In this document: positions 1 to 11,300 of the stretch, in pieces
Layout of the letters: every line of letters begins with the position of its first letter
How positions within the stretch are numbered: position 1 is the first letter of the stretch
Assembly: GCF_000313135.1 (NCBI RefSeq)
Contig: NW_004457466.1
Location: 372,855 to 436,854 of the forward strand
Direction of reading: 5' to 3'
DNA: 64,000 nucleotides
Origin: Acanthamoeba castellanii str. Neff
Taxonomy: Eukaryota > Discosea > Longamoebia > Acanthamoebidae
Made by a program: the position numbers and the translations under genes
Notes under the pieces: generated by a model
What the model was told of the DNA's origin: nothing
The model's database searches: none
What the model saw: the letters and a program-made list of their open reading frames with translations, nothing else

Positions 1-19
1 GGCAGCTGCAGGTGAAGTT

Positions 20-854
20 ATGGAGCACAAGCTCTACGTAGGCAACCTCGCCCCGACTGCCAACGAGTACATTCCTCATGCCAACAAGCCAAATCTGGTG
101 ATTCAGACTTTAATTCTTCCCCCCCCCCAAGGTACCACGTAATCAAGCTGTTTCAGCAGTATGGCAAGATTGTGAGAGAACAGTTCATCTGGCACAAGCA
201 TGGACCCAAGCGAGGCGAACCCAAGGGCTTCTGCTTCGTTGAGTTTGCCACCAAGCAGGTACGCACTCCACCGCTTCTTGGTCGCTCGCTGTGCGCCACT
301 CGCCCTCTGAGGGCGTAGCTCGACGCTAACGTCCCACTCCTCTCGGCGCCAACAGGAAGCGCAGACGGCCAAGGAAAGGGCCAACGGCAGGATGTTCCTC
401 GGGCGTCCCCTGGTCGTGCGCTTCGTCGATGAGAAGGTGCGCCCCGTCTTTTTTTCACGCTCGAGACTTCTTCTGGCGCTAGGGCCTCTGCTCTGGCCCG
501 TGCTCACACACACGTCTCACCTCTCGCCGCCTCAGGTGTTGTACTCCAACGACCGGCTCTCCGATGACAGTGCGGTGGTTGAAGCGGAGAAGGCCCGCAA
601 ACAGGAGAATGAGAGAGATAAGGAACATAAGAGGATCAGGTGCCGTCTCTCTTCTCCGCGTACATGGCTGCGTAACAGGAAACTTCTCACACCGTGCTCT
701 CACCATCAACAGCAACGAGGCCAAGATCAAGGCCATCCAGGCCAAGCTGGCGCTGATGAAGAAGGAGACACCACCAGCCTCATCAGATGCAGGAGGCAAG
801 CAGCCCTCGTCGTACAGCGCCCGCAACCCGAGCCTCCGCGACAGGCCCTACTGA
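20..854 (+). CDS. RBM18: RBM18-like RNA-binding protein (single RRM)
   Basis: Small RNA-binding protein with one RRM. I read five exons (20-66, 132-258, 356-436, 536-639, 713-854) that total 501 nt, or 166 residues, close to the usual RBM18 length (about 190). RNP2 is visible as LYVGNL near residues 5-10 and RNP1 as KGFCFVEF near residues 45-52. After the RRM come GRPLVVRF and a charged helix; the C-terminal NEAKIKAIQAKLALMKKE matches the conserved tail helix of RBM18 proteins. The ATG at 20 directly precedes the RRM, so the gene looks complete. All introns are GT-AG and short (65-99 nt). The RNA target is not known for this family, so the role is limited to probable nuclear RNA binding. Confidence 0.88.
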
Positions 855-1360
855 TGGCGCTGTGAGCACCAGCGCACGTGTACATACCTTGAGTTGTTGG
901 GTTTAGCCGTTAGGGTCCAAGAAAGTCAACAGAAACTTGACGTTTTATTTCCTCAACTATGCGCATCACTATGTCCGAGATTGACAGTGAAATTGCCACC
1001 GAAGATGCAGCTGTTTCGAGAAATGTCGTGGAAGAAGGCGAGAGCACCGTCTCTTGAGACAACGTGGGTCCATGGCCACTAGAGGACAGAACGAAAAGAA
1101 AGCGAAAGCGATGGGGTTGGATGGATGTTGGGTGCGCTGAAGGCACCGAACCGCCCGAGCTGCGGGTCAACCTTACTTCGCGAAACCTGGCCAGCGCGAA
1201 GCGCGAGTTTTAGTCTTACATTCCAACTCGCGCAACAGCGAACAACCACTACAGCACCACATCACCGCAAGACCAAACCGAAGCCACACCTAAGCTTTGG
1301 TTGTAACAGATACCCAACAACCCAAAACCCACAACACCAATCCCTCCACCTCATCCAGCC
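855..1360. other. Intergenic region, no gene seen
   Basis: About 500 bp between the RBM18-like stop and the next start, both genes on the plus strand. It should hold the 3' UTR of the first gene and the promoter and 5' UTR of the second. Open frames here show no codon pattern or domain similarity. The last 150 bp are rich in CA and CCA. No clear TATA box, tRNA or repeat was found. Confidence 0.6.
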
Positions 1361-2148
1361 ATGGGAAACACCAACGCCACCAGCGCCTCTGTCGAGCAGG
1401 AAGTCAAGAACGTGCTCGAGTCCAACGAGGAGGTGTCCAACGAGATGCTGGCCTCCCTCATGTGGGATAGGTAGGTGTCACACATCCACTTCCACTTCTT
1501 ATTGTTCGGCAGCCAATGGGCGGGGACAGTCGTTTATTTTTGTTTTGGGCGAACACTCACTCCTCCCCCGACGCACAGTCCCCCCGAGGCCCTGCTGGCT
1601 GCGCTGAAGGAGGAGGACTTCGGCCTCTCCGAGTTCGTGTGGCTGGACAAGAAGGACAAGAGCGAAAGCGACAACAGCCACGAGCGAAACCAGAAGAGCT
1701 CTGAAGGCGACGAAGCGCGAGCCAGGCGGATCGCCGAGATCAGGCGACGCGTCGAAGAGGAGGTGGCCAGGCGCCGCAAGGAGATGGCCCAGCAGGAGGA
1801 AGAGGCCGAAAAGAGGGCGAAGAGGAAGAACCTCGCCGACAATGCGCTGGTCCTCCAGTGCGCCCACTGCTCCGCCCCCATCACCAAGGGTATGTTTACA
1901 CACATTCCAGTCATAGCTCACTCTACGTATACCTGGTAACCAATCAGGTGTGACCTCGTTTGGGTTAACATTCCTCTAACGCCAACGACAACTTCTATCC
2001 ACCGCCAGGTGTCAACGTGATCGCGGCCACGGCAGCCAACGGCAAGGTCTACTGCAAGGCCCACAGTACGCAGCTCCTCAAGGCCCGCGCCTACGAGCAG
2101 AAGGCCGCCAAGCAGCAGAAGCCGCGCCACGGCAAGAGGGCGCACTAG
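1361..2148 (+). CDS. Unknown protein with N-myristoylation motif and CxxC...CxxH site
   Basis: I do not recognise this family. Three exons (1361-1470, 1579-1889, 2009-2148) total 561 nt and give 186 residues. The N-terminus MGNTNATS fits the myristoylation pattern (Gly2, small residue at position 6, no Pro at 7). The middle is a highly charged helix rich in Arg and Glu, probably coiled coil, about residues 75-125. Near the C-terminus CAHC and, about 30 residues later, CKAH could bind one zinc ion. The tail is basic. Seen: motifs and exon structure. Inferred: membrane association through myristate. An AATAAA signal lies 61 bp after the stop. A myristoyltransferase is encoded near 57-59 kb of this window. 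Confidence 0.75.
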
Positions 2149-2208
2149 GCCCATCCACCCACAGACCGGCCTGCCCGCCCGTCTTCAACTCCACCTATAC
2201 ATAGTGTG

Positions 2209-2214
2209 AATAAA
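2209..2214 (+). promoter_or_regulatory. Candidate poly(A) signal AATAAA
   Basis: Canonical AATAAA 61 bp after the stop of the 1361-2148 gene. It lies between this gene and the convergent O-methyltransferase, which ends at 2327. Confidence 0.45.
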
Positions 2215-2326
2215 CCTACCTTCATGTATCGAACGCCCCAATGGCATGTATCACCTTTATCTTTATCCGTATGTTCAAAACAAACAGCTTTATATACAAG
2301 AGTGTGTCTCAAACACTGCGAGGTGT

Positions 2327-4127
2327 TCATGCGAGACGACCTTCGATGATGTGGTAGATGCCACGCGTGGGGACGGATCGCGCCAGGGCGAGGCCAGCCC
2401 TGGAGAAGAGCTGCTCGAACTGGTGGCCGGTGCGCTCCTTGCCGCCGAGCATGACCATCATGTGCAGGTCTTGCACCTCCACGCTCAGCGGGATGAGGTT
2501 GGAGTGCTGGCCCTCTGGTGGCATCACATTCTCGATCACCACCACCCTGCTGTGGGGCTTCATCATGTATCTGTTGATACACCAGCCACAAACATTATTC
2601 AGAAATCCATCATCAAAGCTGCCTGTCATTGGGCTCGAGCTCAGAAAATACCTGATGTTCTTGAGAATGAGCGCTGCCTTGCTGTCGTTCCAGTCGTGCA
2701 GCACCATGCGCAGCACGAAGACATCGGCCTCGGGGATGCGATCCAGGAAGCTCCCTGAGGAAAGGTGTGAGGCCGAGGGTTCACCCTGACAAGAAGAGCG
2801 AGTCTGGAGTGGAGCTGATGTTACCCGCGATGAACGTGGTGCGATTGCGGAGCGGGTCGTCGGCCCACTTGGTCCTGGCCTTTTCTATCACCGATTCCTG
2901 GTCGAACAGAATCCCGCTCACCTCCGGTGAAGGAACGTTCTCCAAGAGCAAGTGAAGCACAGTCCCCAGCCCTGCACACAGTTGAGCCACATAAGATGTG
3001 AGCTGCGCCAAGCAAAGAATGCACAGAAAACTAAAGCATACCGCCGCCAACATCGATGATGGAGACTTGCTCGCTTCCCTTCTCGCGCTGCACTTGCTGA
3101 ACGAGTGCGGGCCAGTCGAAGTCCTGAACAATCGGCGGCGTGGTGATGGAGAGTGTCTGCACCAGCATCTTCTGGAAGTACTCCAGTTCTGGTAGACACC
3201 ACCGGCAAGTCAGCCCAAAACCAAGTGAGCCACCGGTGCACGTGAGATGGCGGCAATGGACCTCTGCGGTGTTCGGGTTCGTTGTAGTAGGTCCACAGGT
3301 CTTTCCCCCGTTGACGTGATCGAATGCAGTCTCGCCCGTGAGAAGCATGTGCGAAAGTCCGTTCCACCCCTCGTACTGGGCCAATCCGAAGCACAAGATG
3401 CTCGCCCTAGCCAGAAAACCACAAGCCACTCACATGATGAGCGCCGCCGTGTGTGTTGTGTGTGTTGTGGTGTGTGTGTTGTGTGTTGAGTGGTTGGGGG
3501 AAGATGGTGTACGTACCTCACGCTCTGAGGGTGGTCTCGGCGGAGCAGGAGGCTCATGGGCGTGTGACCGAAGCGCCGCCCGGCATGCTCCTCGAACACG
3601 CCGATGGACGACAGCAGCCGAAGGAACCGATAAACCAACTCTTCGTCACTGGCCTTCAACCGTTGCGCGATCTCGCTCGACGTCGGCCACTGTTCACCAG
3701 GCAATCACATCATTAGCTTCTCGCTCGAACAGACCACACCTGAGCACACCAGGTCGCGTACCAGTTGGTCTGGCTCTGGTGGCACGACGTCAGCGAGGCC
3801 GAGGGTGGCGGCGGCGTGGAGGGCGCGGTTGTGCACGAACTTGAAGTGGAGCTCGAGCAGCCTCAGCTGGGGAGGGAGGAAGGCATCGCGTAGGCTCTGG
3901 AGCCAGGCGAGCACCCTATTCAAGGCGAGCACGACCCATCGAGGAGGCAAGGGGAATGCAGCGCCTTCGTTTGCCCACGACGCGAATGGTTGGGAAGAGG
4001 GAGTGGTGGATGAAGAGAACGTAGAGGAAGAGGCTGGAGTGGCATAAGTGGAGGAAGGCGAGTAGAGGATGGTGGTAGCCACCACCAGCAAGGCCGCAGC
4101 CACAGCAGCAAAGTGAAACACGCGCAT
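2327..4127 (-). CDS. Membrane-anchored SAM-dependent O-methyltransferase, copy 1
   Basis: Plant/fungal-type O-methyltransferase (COMT-like). The N-terminus (MRVFHFAAVAAALLVVATT) is a hydrophobic signal anchor, followed by a Ser/Thr-rich linker and a helical dimerisation region (FKFVHNRALHAAATLGLADV). A winged-helix segment contains EIAQRLKASDEELVYRFLRLL. The SAM-binding motif is VSIIDVGGG. VLHDWNDSKAALILKNI contains the His expected to be the catalytic base in this family, and the end is VPTRGIYHIIEG. At least seven short exons. It appears complete and is the first of a same-strand array. The methyl acceptor cannot be told from sequence; a small phenolic, flavonoid-like or polyketide compound at a membrane is an inference. 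Confidence 0.85.
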
Positions 4128-4320
4128 CAGCTACAGATAGTGATTCTTTGTTGTGAGGTAGTTACGTAAAAGTGTTGGCTGGTGGTCGCTGCAAGCAGGT
4201 CCGCTTGCTGACACACCTGATCGGGCAGCCGGACCACCCGAAACGAACCACCGGCGACATTTCGGTGGTTGCCTGTACATTTCCCTTTGTTTTCCTTTCT
4301 ATTTTTTTTTAAAAATCCAA
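3590..4320. repeat. Repeat unit A, near-identical to 4878-5600
   Basis: Covers the first exons and upstream region of O-methyltransferase copy 1. It repeats at an offset of 1288 bp with scattered substitutions, for example aggcatcgcg versus atcgcatcgcg. The second copy begins exactly at the right edge of the 37-bp gap, which suggests an unmerged contig overlap or a recent tandem duplication. Confidence 0.85.
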
Positions 4321-4369
4321 GCCGTCATACGTTTGTGGAAAGTCTGAAAAAAGCGTAGCGAGGGAGAGA

Positions 4370-4840
4370 GACCTCACTGAGCGACAGCGCCTTCGACGAG
4401 GTGGAAGATGCCGCGAGTGTGAGTGACGCTCAGCATGCGGAAGCCGGCGGCTTCGAACACCTCGCGGAACTGGACCTCGCTGCGCTCCTTGCCGTTGAGC
4501 ATCACCGCCATGTGCAGGTCCTGCAACTCCACGCTCACAGGGACCTGCCTGGTGTATTGACCTACACTCGATCGAGAGAGAGAGAGAGAGAGAGTGGAGT
4601 CAGCCAAATTGTGGAGACAATAGTGCCCATCACCTTACGGCTGAGCTGGGGGTGAGTGCAACGTACCTTCAGGCGCGAGCAAGCTGTCGACTACGATGAG
4701 CCGACCGTTGGGTCTCATCGCCCTGCGTACGTTCTCGAGGATCTTCACGCACACATCGTCTACAATACGTATTGTTCGCACATTGGCATGCGTCAGCTAA
4801 TGGGGCCTGTCATCGACAAGCTACTTAATACATGTAATTG
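4370..4840. repeat. Repeat unit B, near-identical to 6141-6611
   Basis: C-terminal exons of an O-methyltransferase including a GA microsatellite (4574-4594; second copy 6345-6365). The offset is 1771 bp with few differences. It ends exactly at the left edge of the gap. Confidence 0.85.
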
Positions 4841-5415
4841 NNNNNNNNNNNNNNNNNNNNNNNNNNNNNNNNNNNNNCCTCGAACACGCAGATGGACGAC
4901 AGCAGCCGAAGGAACCGATAAACCAACTCTTCGTCACTGGCCTTCAACCGTTGCGCGATCTCGCTCGACGTCGGCCACTGTTCACCAGGCAATCACATCA
5001 TTAGCTTCTCGCTCGAACAGACCACACCTGAGCACACCAGGTCGCGTACCAGTTGGTCTGGCTCTGGTGGCACGACGTCAGCGAGGCCGAGGGTGGCGGC
5101 GGCGTGGAGGGCGCGGTTGTGCACGAACTTGAAGTGGAGCTCGAGCAGCCTCAGCTGGGGAGGGAGGATCGCATCGCGTAGGCTCTGGAGCCAGGCGAGC
5201 ACCCTATTCAAGGCGAGCACGACCCATCGAGGAGGCAAGGGGAATGCAGCGCCTTCGTTTGCCCACGACGCGAATGGTTGGGAAGAGGGAGTGGTGGATG
5301 AAGAGAACGTAGAGGAAGAGGTTGGAGTGGCATAAGTGGAGGAAGGCGAGTAGAGGATGGTGGCAGCCACTACCAGCAAGGCCGCAGCCAGAGCAGCAAA
5401 GTGAAACACGCGCAT
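4374..5415 (-). CDS. O-methyltransferase, copy 2, interrupted by a gap
   Basis: Reads as a second copy of the same family. The N-terminal exon from 5415 is nearly identical to copy 1: same signal anchor, with A-for-V and L-for-V style changes only. The C-terminal exons, 4374-4790, are nearly identical to copy 3, including GIFHLVEGAVAQ. Between them 37 N bases replace several exons, among them those for the SAM-binding site and the catalytic His. The N run is far shorter than the missing coding sequence, as copies 1 and 3 each span about 1.8-2.1 kb. Either a real gene is collapsed here, or the two halves belong to different alleles of copies 1 and 3 and no separate gene exists. Confidence 0.5.
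4841..4877. other. Assembly gap (37 N)
   Basis: Run of N. The left flank (4370-4840) matches 6141-6611 and the right flank (4878-5600) matches 3590-4320. The gap length is probably arbitrary. Confidence 0.98.
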
Positions 5416-5670
5416 CAGCTACAGATAGTGATTCTTTGTTGTGAGGTGCTGTAGTTACGTACAAGTGTTGGCTGGTGGTCGCTTCAAGCAGGTCCGCTTG
5501 CTGACACCCTGATCGTGCAGCCGGACCACCCGAAACGAACGACCGAAATGTCGCCGGTTGCCTGTACTTTTCCCTTCGTTTCCTTTTCTATTTCTTTGTC
5601 CAGTTGTCATAAAATCCAGCTTTCCTTTCTTGGTGGCGACACGACGCAGAGTGTGCGCCCTCAGCAGAGA

Positions 5671-6061
5671 ATGGGCGAGCAGCTGACCGAAGAAAGACCA
5701 CAGGCCAAGATGGAAGAGCTGGTGGATCGCATCGGCTTGCTGATGCCAGCGTATGACGCATATGTACGTAGGAAGGTGGTTTGATGACGTTCTTCCTGTA
5801 CTATGTCGTGCTGTGGCCGGGGGTAGCGCCCTGCTCGGTAACATCCTGGAGGGACGCGTTCTTCCCAACAACGACCTCGTCCTGGATGTGGAGTTCATGT
5901 TCGACGTGACCTTGTCCCCTACTGGCGACCCCAACCAGGATGCCCCCGACGTGGCCTTCCTGTCTGCTGCCCTGCTGTTGTGGTGTGCCTGGTGGGCAGC
6001 TGGCCCCTTACGATTCTGCTGTCGCCCCAGTCCCTTCCTCTGTTGGACTCTTAACCAATAA
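5671..6061 (+). CDS. Possible small hypothetical protein between methyltransferase copies
   Basis: Tentative gene of two exons, 5671-5750 and 5827-6061, joined through a 76-nt GT-AG intron; the intron is my inference. It would give about 104 residues: a charged N-terminus (EERPQAKMEELVDRIGLL), a segment with LVLDVEFMFDVTLSPTG, and a hydrophobic stretch with WCAWW that could be one membrane helix. No family recognised. The whole sequence lies in a segment of about 480 bp (5597-6090) that is missing from the otherwise equivalent interval 4320-4350. It may be a non-coding or decayed insert. Confidence 0.3.
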
Positions 6062-6144
6062 GATCCCACCAAAGTGTAAAAAATCATCAAAGACAAAGCG
6101 TTTGTGAAAGTCTGTTTCAGACAGCGTAGCGTGGGAGAGAGACC

Positions 6145-8223
6145 TCACTGAGCGACAGCGCCTTCGACGAGGTGGAAGATGCCGCGAGTGTGAGTGACGC
6201 TCAGCATGCGGAAGCCGGCGGCTTCGAACACCTCGCGGAACTGGACCTCGCTGCGCTCCTTGCCGTTGAGCATCACCGCCATGTGCAGGTCCTGCAACTC
6301 CACGCTCACAGGGACCTGCCTGGTGTATTGACCTACACTCGATCGAGAGAGAGAGAGAGAGAGAGTGTAGTCAGCCAAATTGTGGAGACAATGGTGCCCA
6401 TCACCTTACGGCTGAGCTGGGGGTGAGTGCAACGTACCTTCAGGCGCGAGCAAGCTGTCGACTACGATGAGCCGACCGTTGGGTCTCATCGCCCTGCGTA
6501 CGTTCTCGAGGATCTTCACGCACACATCGTCTACAATACGTATTGTTCGCACATTGGCATGCGTCAGCTAATGGGGCCTGTCATCGACAAGCTACTTAAT
6601 ACATGTAATTGCACATCATCGTACCGGGCCAATCGTGCAGGATCATCCGCATGACGTAGATGTCGGCCGAGGGAACCCGGTTCAAGAAGCTGCCTGGAGA
6701 GACAAAAGACATGAGAATCCGTAAGCTGGGTCTTGGGGTGGTCGGTCGGCTGACTTGTCACTCACCGGATTCGAAGGCGATGCGCTCCTGGAGCGGACCC
6801 TGGGTCCATCGCTCGGAGCTCTTGGCCCGCTCGATCACTGTCGACTGGTCGAACAAGATGCCCTGTTGTGGTCCGAAGCAGCGGTTGATTGGCAGATCAG
6901 TTGCCATCACGAGTGCGAGCAAAGACGATTCTCGACTTTCGCGTCGATGGATACCTTGGCCTGGGGGAGTGCCTCGAGCACCATGGCGAGAACGCCGCCG
7001 AGTCCGCCGCCCACGTCAGCCACCACCAGGTCCTTACTACGGCCAACATCCTTGGCCACCCGCTCCCAATCGAAGTCCCACACAAGGGGACCCGTCATCG
7101 TGCCTGCGGCAAAGGAAACAAAAGAAAGAGGAAGAAAGAAAATGAGTCCATATGTGCCTCGGGACGCAGGACAGAGAGCAAGCAAGGAAAGAAGACGTGG
7201 AGACGCGTACGGCTGATCTCATCGAACATCTTCTGGAAGCTGGTGAGCTCTTCCTTGTTATCGTCCTCATTGTAGTACTGCCAGAGGTCCTTACCCCCGT
7301 GCATGTGCATGAACGCCATCTCTGCTCACACACACACACACACACACACACAAGAGCGCGACGTGTTTGTTCTAAGAATGAGCCACCGGCTCTTTCCCGC
7401 CAATACTCGGGACCGAGTGGAGCGTACCGCCGGTGGCGATCTGGTGGTGGAGACCACGCCAGCCGTTGTAGTGCGACTGCGCCCAGCACGAAACGGTGGA
7501 CCTGAAAAGAGAAAGAGAAAGGGTCAAGTGTGAGCGAACAGTTTCCAACTTCAGCTGTGCGAGTGTGACTATGAATCGCACTTGGCGGTGGCGGGGTGAT
7601 CTGCCCGGAGGAGAGCCGAGGAAGGCGTGTGCGAGAAGCGACGTCCGGGGAACTCCCTGAACACGCCCACCGAGGCCAACAGGCGGAGCGTGCGGTACAG
7701 CAGGTCCACGTCCTTGGCGCCAACTCGCTCGGCCACACTCTCCACTGACGGCCAGGCTGCACAGAATTTAATAAAAGTTAAAAAACCAATTTCTTATTTA
7801 TTCGAATAAATAAAGCCTTTGAAATGAATTCTTCACAATAAATAATGTTTTATTATATTATTTAAATAAAAAATAGTCTACGGAGGATGAGTCACGTAAG
7901 TAGTGAGGTGACGTACCTTTGGCGCCGGCGGGAAGGGTGAGGGGAATGGCTTCGGGGATGCCCAGGCGGGTGACGGCGTGGAGAGCCTGGGTCTGCCAGT
8001 GGGCATGCACCATCTCGATGATCTTCATCTCGGGCGGAAGCACCCGATCGCGCAACGTAGCGAGGGCGTTGAGCAACCACGCGAATGCGAGCACGACGAA
8101 GCGGGGCGGGAGGAAGGGCATGGTTGGTCGGGCAACCACACTGCCATCACCCTTCGATCCCAAGCCCAAGAAGAAGATGGCGGCCACCACGAGGGCCAGC
8201 ACAACCGCCACCAGCAGCCACAT
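6145..8223 (-). CDS. Membrane-anchored SAM-dependent O-methyltransferase, copy 3
   Basis: Complete member of the COMT-like family. I place the start at 8223 because MWLLVAVVLALVVAAIFFLG forms a signal anchor like that of copy 1; an upstream in-frame ATG at 8310 would add an AT-rich, unlikely extension. Domains in order: membrane anchor, dimerisation helix (MVHAHWQTQALHAVTRLGI), winged helix, HMHGGKDLWQYYNE, SAM-binding DLVVADVGGGLGG, and LHDWPDDVCVKILENVR with the expected catalytic His, then VELQDLHMAVMLNGKERSE and a GIFHLVEG end. It diverges from copy 1 throughout, so it is a true paralogue. It is divergent from DDX55 across only 109 bp of AT-rich DNA. Confidence 0.87.
7327..7352. repeat. 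Intronic (CA)n microsatellite
   Basis: CA run in an intron of O-methyltransferase copy 3. Confidence 0.85.
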
Positions 8224-8332
8224 TGCTCGCGAGGTCAAAAAGAAATATTCAGTTTTCTTTGTGTTTGTATTTATTTTATCATTTATTTTTCGAACTTGCG
8301 GAGCATTCATTCATTACATTTATAATTGGGTG

Positions 8333-11300
8333 ATGAGTGCGAACGGGGTCAAGCGGAAGAGGGCGGCAGGGAAGAGGAAGGCATCTGGCGATTCAACGCG
8401 AGATGGAAAAAAGGAATCAATTCAACCTGATGATGCCGCGGCGAGTCCCACAGCGATTGAGGCATCCAATGGCAAAACTGCAGATGAGACACCCGCCAAG
8501 AAGCAGAAGGTGGACGAGACGGCAATCGCGGCCATAGGCCAAACCAGGAAATCTCAGAAAATGAAGAAAAACGCAAAAATCTCGAAAGATGAGAACAACG
8601 ATCAGGAGGCCGCACAAGAGATGGTCGACCAAACGGCGCAAACGACGGAAGGCGAGGAGGTACAAGCGGCGCCCGCGGCCGGCCAAGTGGTTCCCCACAG
8701 GCCCAGCGGCCTCTACGGCGAGGTGACCAACAAGGGCTGGGACGACGTCACACCGGCGCTGTCGGCAGGCGTGATGGACATCATCACCAACAAGCTGGGC
8801 TTCAACCGCATGACCCCCGTCCAGGCCGGCACCATCCCGCTCTTCCTCTCCTACAAGGACGTCTGCGTCGAGGTACACATTCATCAGCCCTTCGCCGGTG
8901 TGTCGTGTGTGTCGTGTGTGTCGTGTGTGGTGGCTGACAACAGTGCGATGGCGCTCGCCAGGCGTGCACGGGGTCGGGCAAGACGCTGGCCTTCTTGGTG
9001 CCCCTGTTCGAGATGCTCCTGCGCAGGGAGGACCCGCTGAAGAAGCACGAGGTGGGCGCACTCATCATCACCCCGACCAGAGAGCTGGCGAGCCAGATCA
9101 CCGAGATCGCCAAGGTGTTCATCGAGAACCTGAAGGGCACGCCCGGCAAGCAGTCCTTCACGCTCCAGGTCTTCATCGGAGGCGTGGAGCTGTCACACGG
9201 TGCGCACACCCTACAACATAGCTACCACCAGGCACAACCCACTAACTCATAAGTTGTGTGTGTGTGTGTGTGTGTGGTGAGCAGACATGCGAAAGTTCCA
9301 GGCGGAGGGTGGTCACGTTATCATTGGCACGCCCGGCCGGTTGGAGGACATCATCAACAAGATGGACCACGTCTTCAACACCAGGAGCCTCGAAGTGCTC
9401 GTGCTGGACGAGGCCGACAGGCTGCTGGAGATGGGCTTCCGGCCGCAGATCAACACCATCCTCAACAGGCTGCCCAAACAGAGGCGAACCGTACGCACCC
9501 ACGGCCCTGCCCTCCACCACTCACGCGCAGACGTTTTAACTCCGATCCACGACACGACCAACGACACGACACGGTTGTGTGTCATGCGTGTATGTCAACA
9601 GGGCCTCTTTTCCGCGACCCAGACGCAAGAGGTGGAGCACCTCGCCCGAGCCGGCCTGCGCAATCCGCTTCGTGTCGGAGTCAAAGTGCGGACCAAGGGC
9701 GCGCAGGTCAAGAACCAGAAGATTCCCCTGACGTACGTGATTGTTGATCGACAAACAACAATTCTTTCGAGTCACGCACGACACGCACAGGCGCACACAG
9801 TCGCGCACCCACTCACATGCCAATCGGAGACAGGCTTACGAATTGGTACATGACGGTCGAGAGCGATGAGAAGTTGGCGCAGCTGTGTCACTTCATCACG
9901 ACGCACTCCTCGCAGAAGATCATCGTCTATTTCCTGACGTGTGCGTGCGTGGACTACATCTACCGGGTACGCACTCAACCGGCACACGACGCACGACACA
10001 CACGCACACGGACACACGACGCACGACACGCACGACGCACGACACGCACGACACCACCACACACGCGCTAAACGCAAAGAATGGTCACTTGCAGGCGTTG
10101 ACGGTCCTGAAGAAGTCTAAGGCCATTCCCGAAGATTTCGAATTCCTTTCGCTGCACGGCAAGGTGCCCCAGCAGAAGCGTCCTCTCGTCTTCAACAAGG
10201 TGCGGCGCCTGTCCCTCCATCTCAGTAGCGTTTTGGTGCGGAAAGCTCACCTGCGACACACACACGACACACGACACACACACGACACACATACGACACA
10301 CAGTTCGTTTCGGAGAAGAACGGCTGCGCTCTGCTCGCCACCGATCTGGCGGCCAGAGGCCTCGACGTGCCCGACGTCGATTGGATCATCCAGTACGTGC
10401 ACCCCCGCACGCTCTTCGTTCTTTCGCACACTCTTCGCTTCGTTCTTTTGATGTTGACGAACCGCACATACGTTTGGCTGCCAGGTACGACCCGCCGCAG
10501 GACCCGGACACGTTCGTCCATCGAATCGGCCGCAGCGCTCGTATGGGCCGAGAGGGCAATGCGCTCGCTTTCATCATGCCACACGAAAACGACACCTCCT
10601 CCGGCTACATCGGTAACACCACACACACGACACACACACACACACACACGACACACACACAGCATGTCGCTGACAATGGCGCGTGTCATCCATCAGATTT
10701 TATGAAGTACAAGGGCGTGCCATTCAGGGAGATGGAAAAGGCGACGGACGTCATGGACGTGATCCCCATCGTGCGCCAGGCCGCCACCAAAGATCGAGAA
10801 CTCATGGAAAAGGTGCTTTGCTCCGTTGTCGCGCTTAGCTACGTGTGTCTGCGAGTGGCTCGCTGACGTTATCCTTGTGCTCTCCGATTGCAGAGCAAGC
10901 TGGCCTTTGTCTCCTTCGTGCGCGGCTACAAGGAGCACCACTACAAGTACATCTTTGTGTTCGAGCGCCTCAACCTGGGCAAGCTCGCCATGGCCTTCTC
11001 CCTCCTTCGCGTACGTCATTTCTCTTTTTCGCTTTTCGCTTTTCTCTTTTCTCTTTTCTCTTTTCGCTTTTTCCTCGCCTGACAACACGGTGGGTTGTGG
11101 TGATCGTGTGCAGCTGCCGTCGATGCCCGAGACCCGCAACAAGAAGGTGGACGACTTCACGCCGGTCGAGATCGAGCTGTCGGCGGTGCCCTACACGGAC
11201 AAGAAGAAGGAGAAGCAGCGCAAGATCAAGCTGGCCAAGAGCCTCAAGGAGGAGGCCGAGAAGCGGGCCAAGGTGGGCAAGAAGGGCGCCGACGTCAAGA

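Noticed and set aside
9900..10660. Cys/Val and His/Thr-rich open frames
   Set aside because: They are translations of intronic CA/GT and CGACACA repeats in DDX55, with no codon signal.
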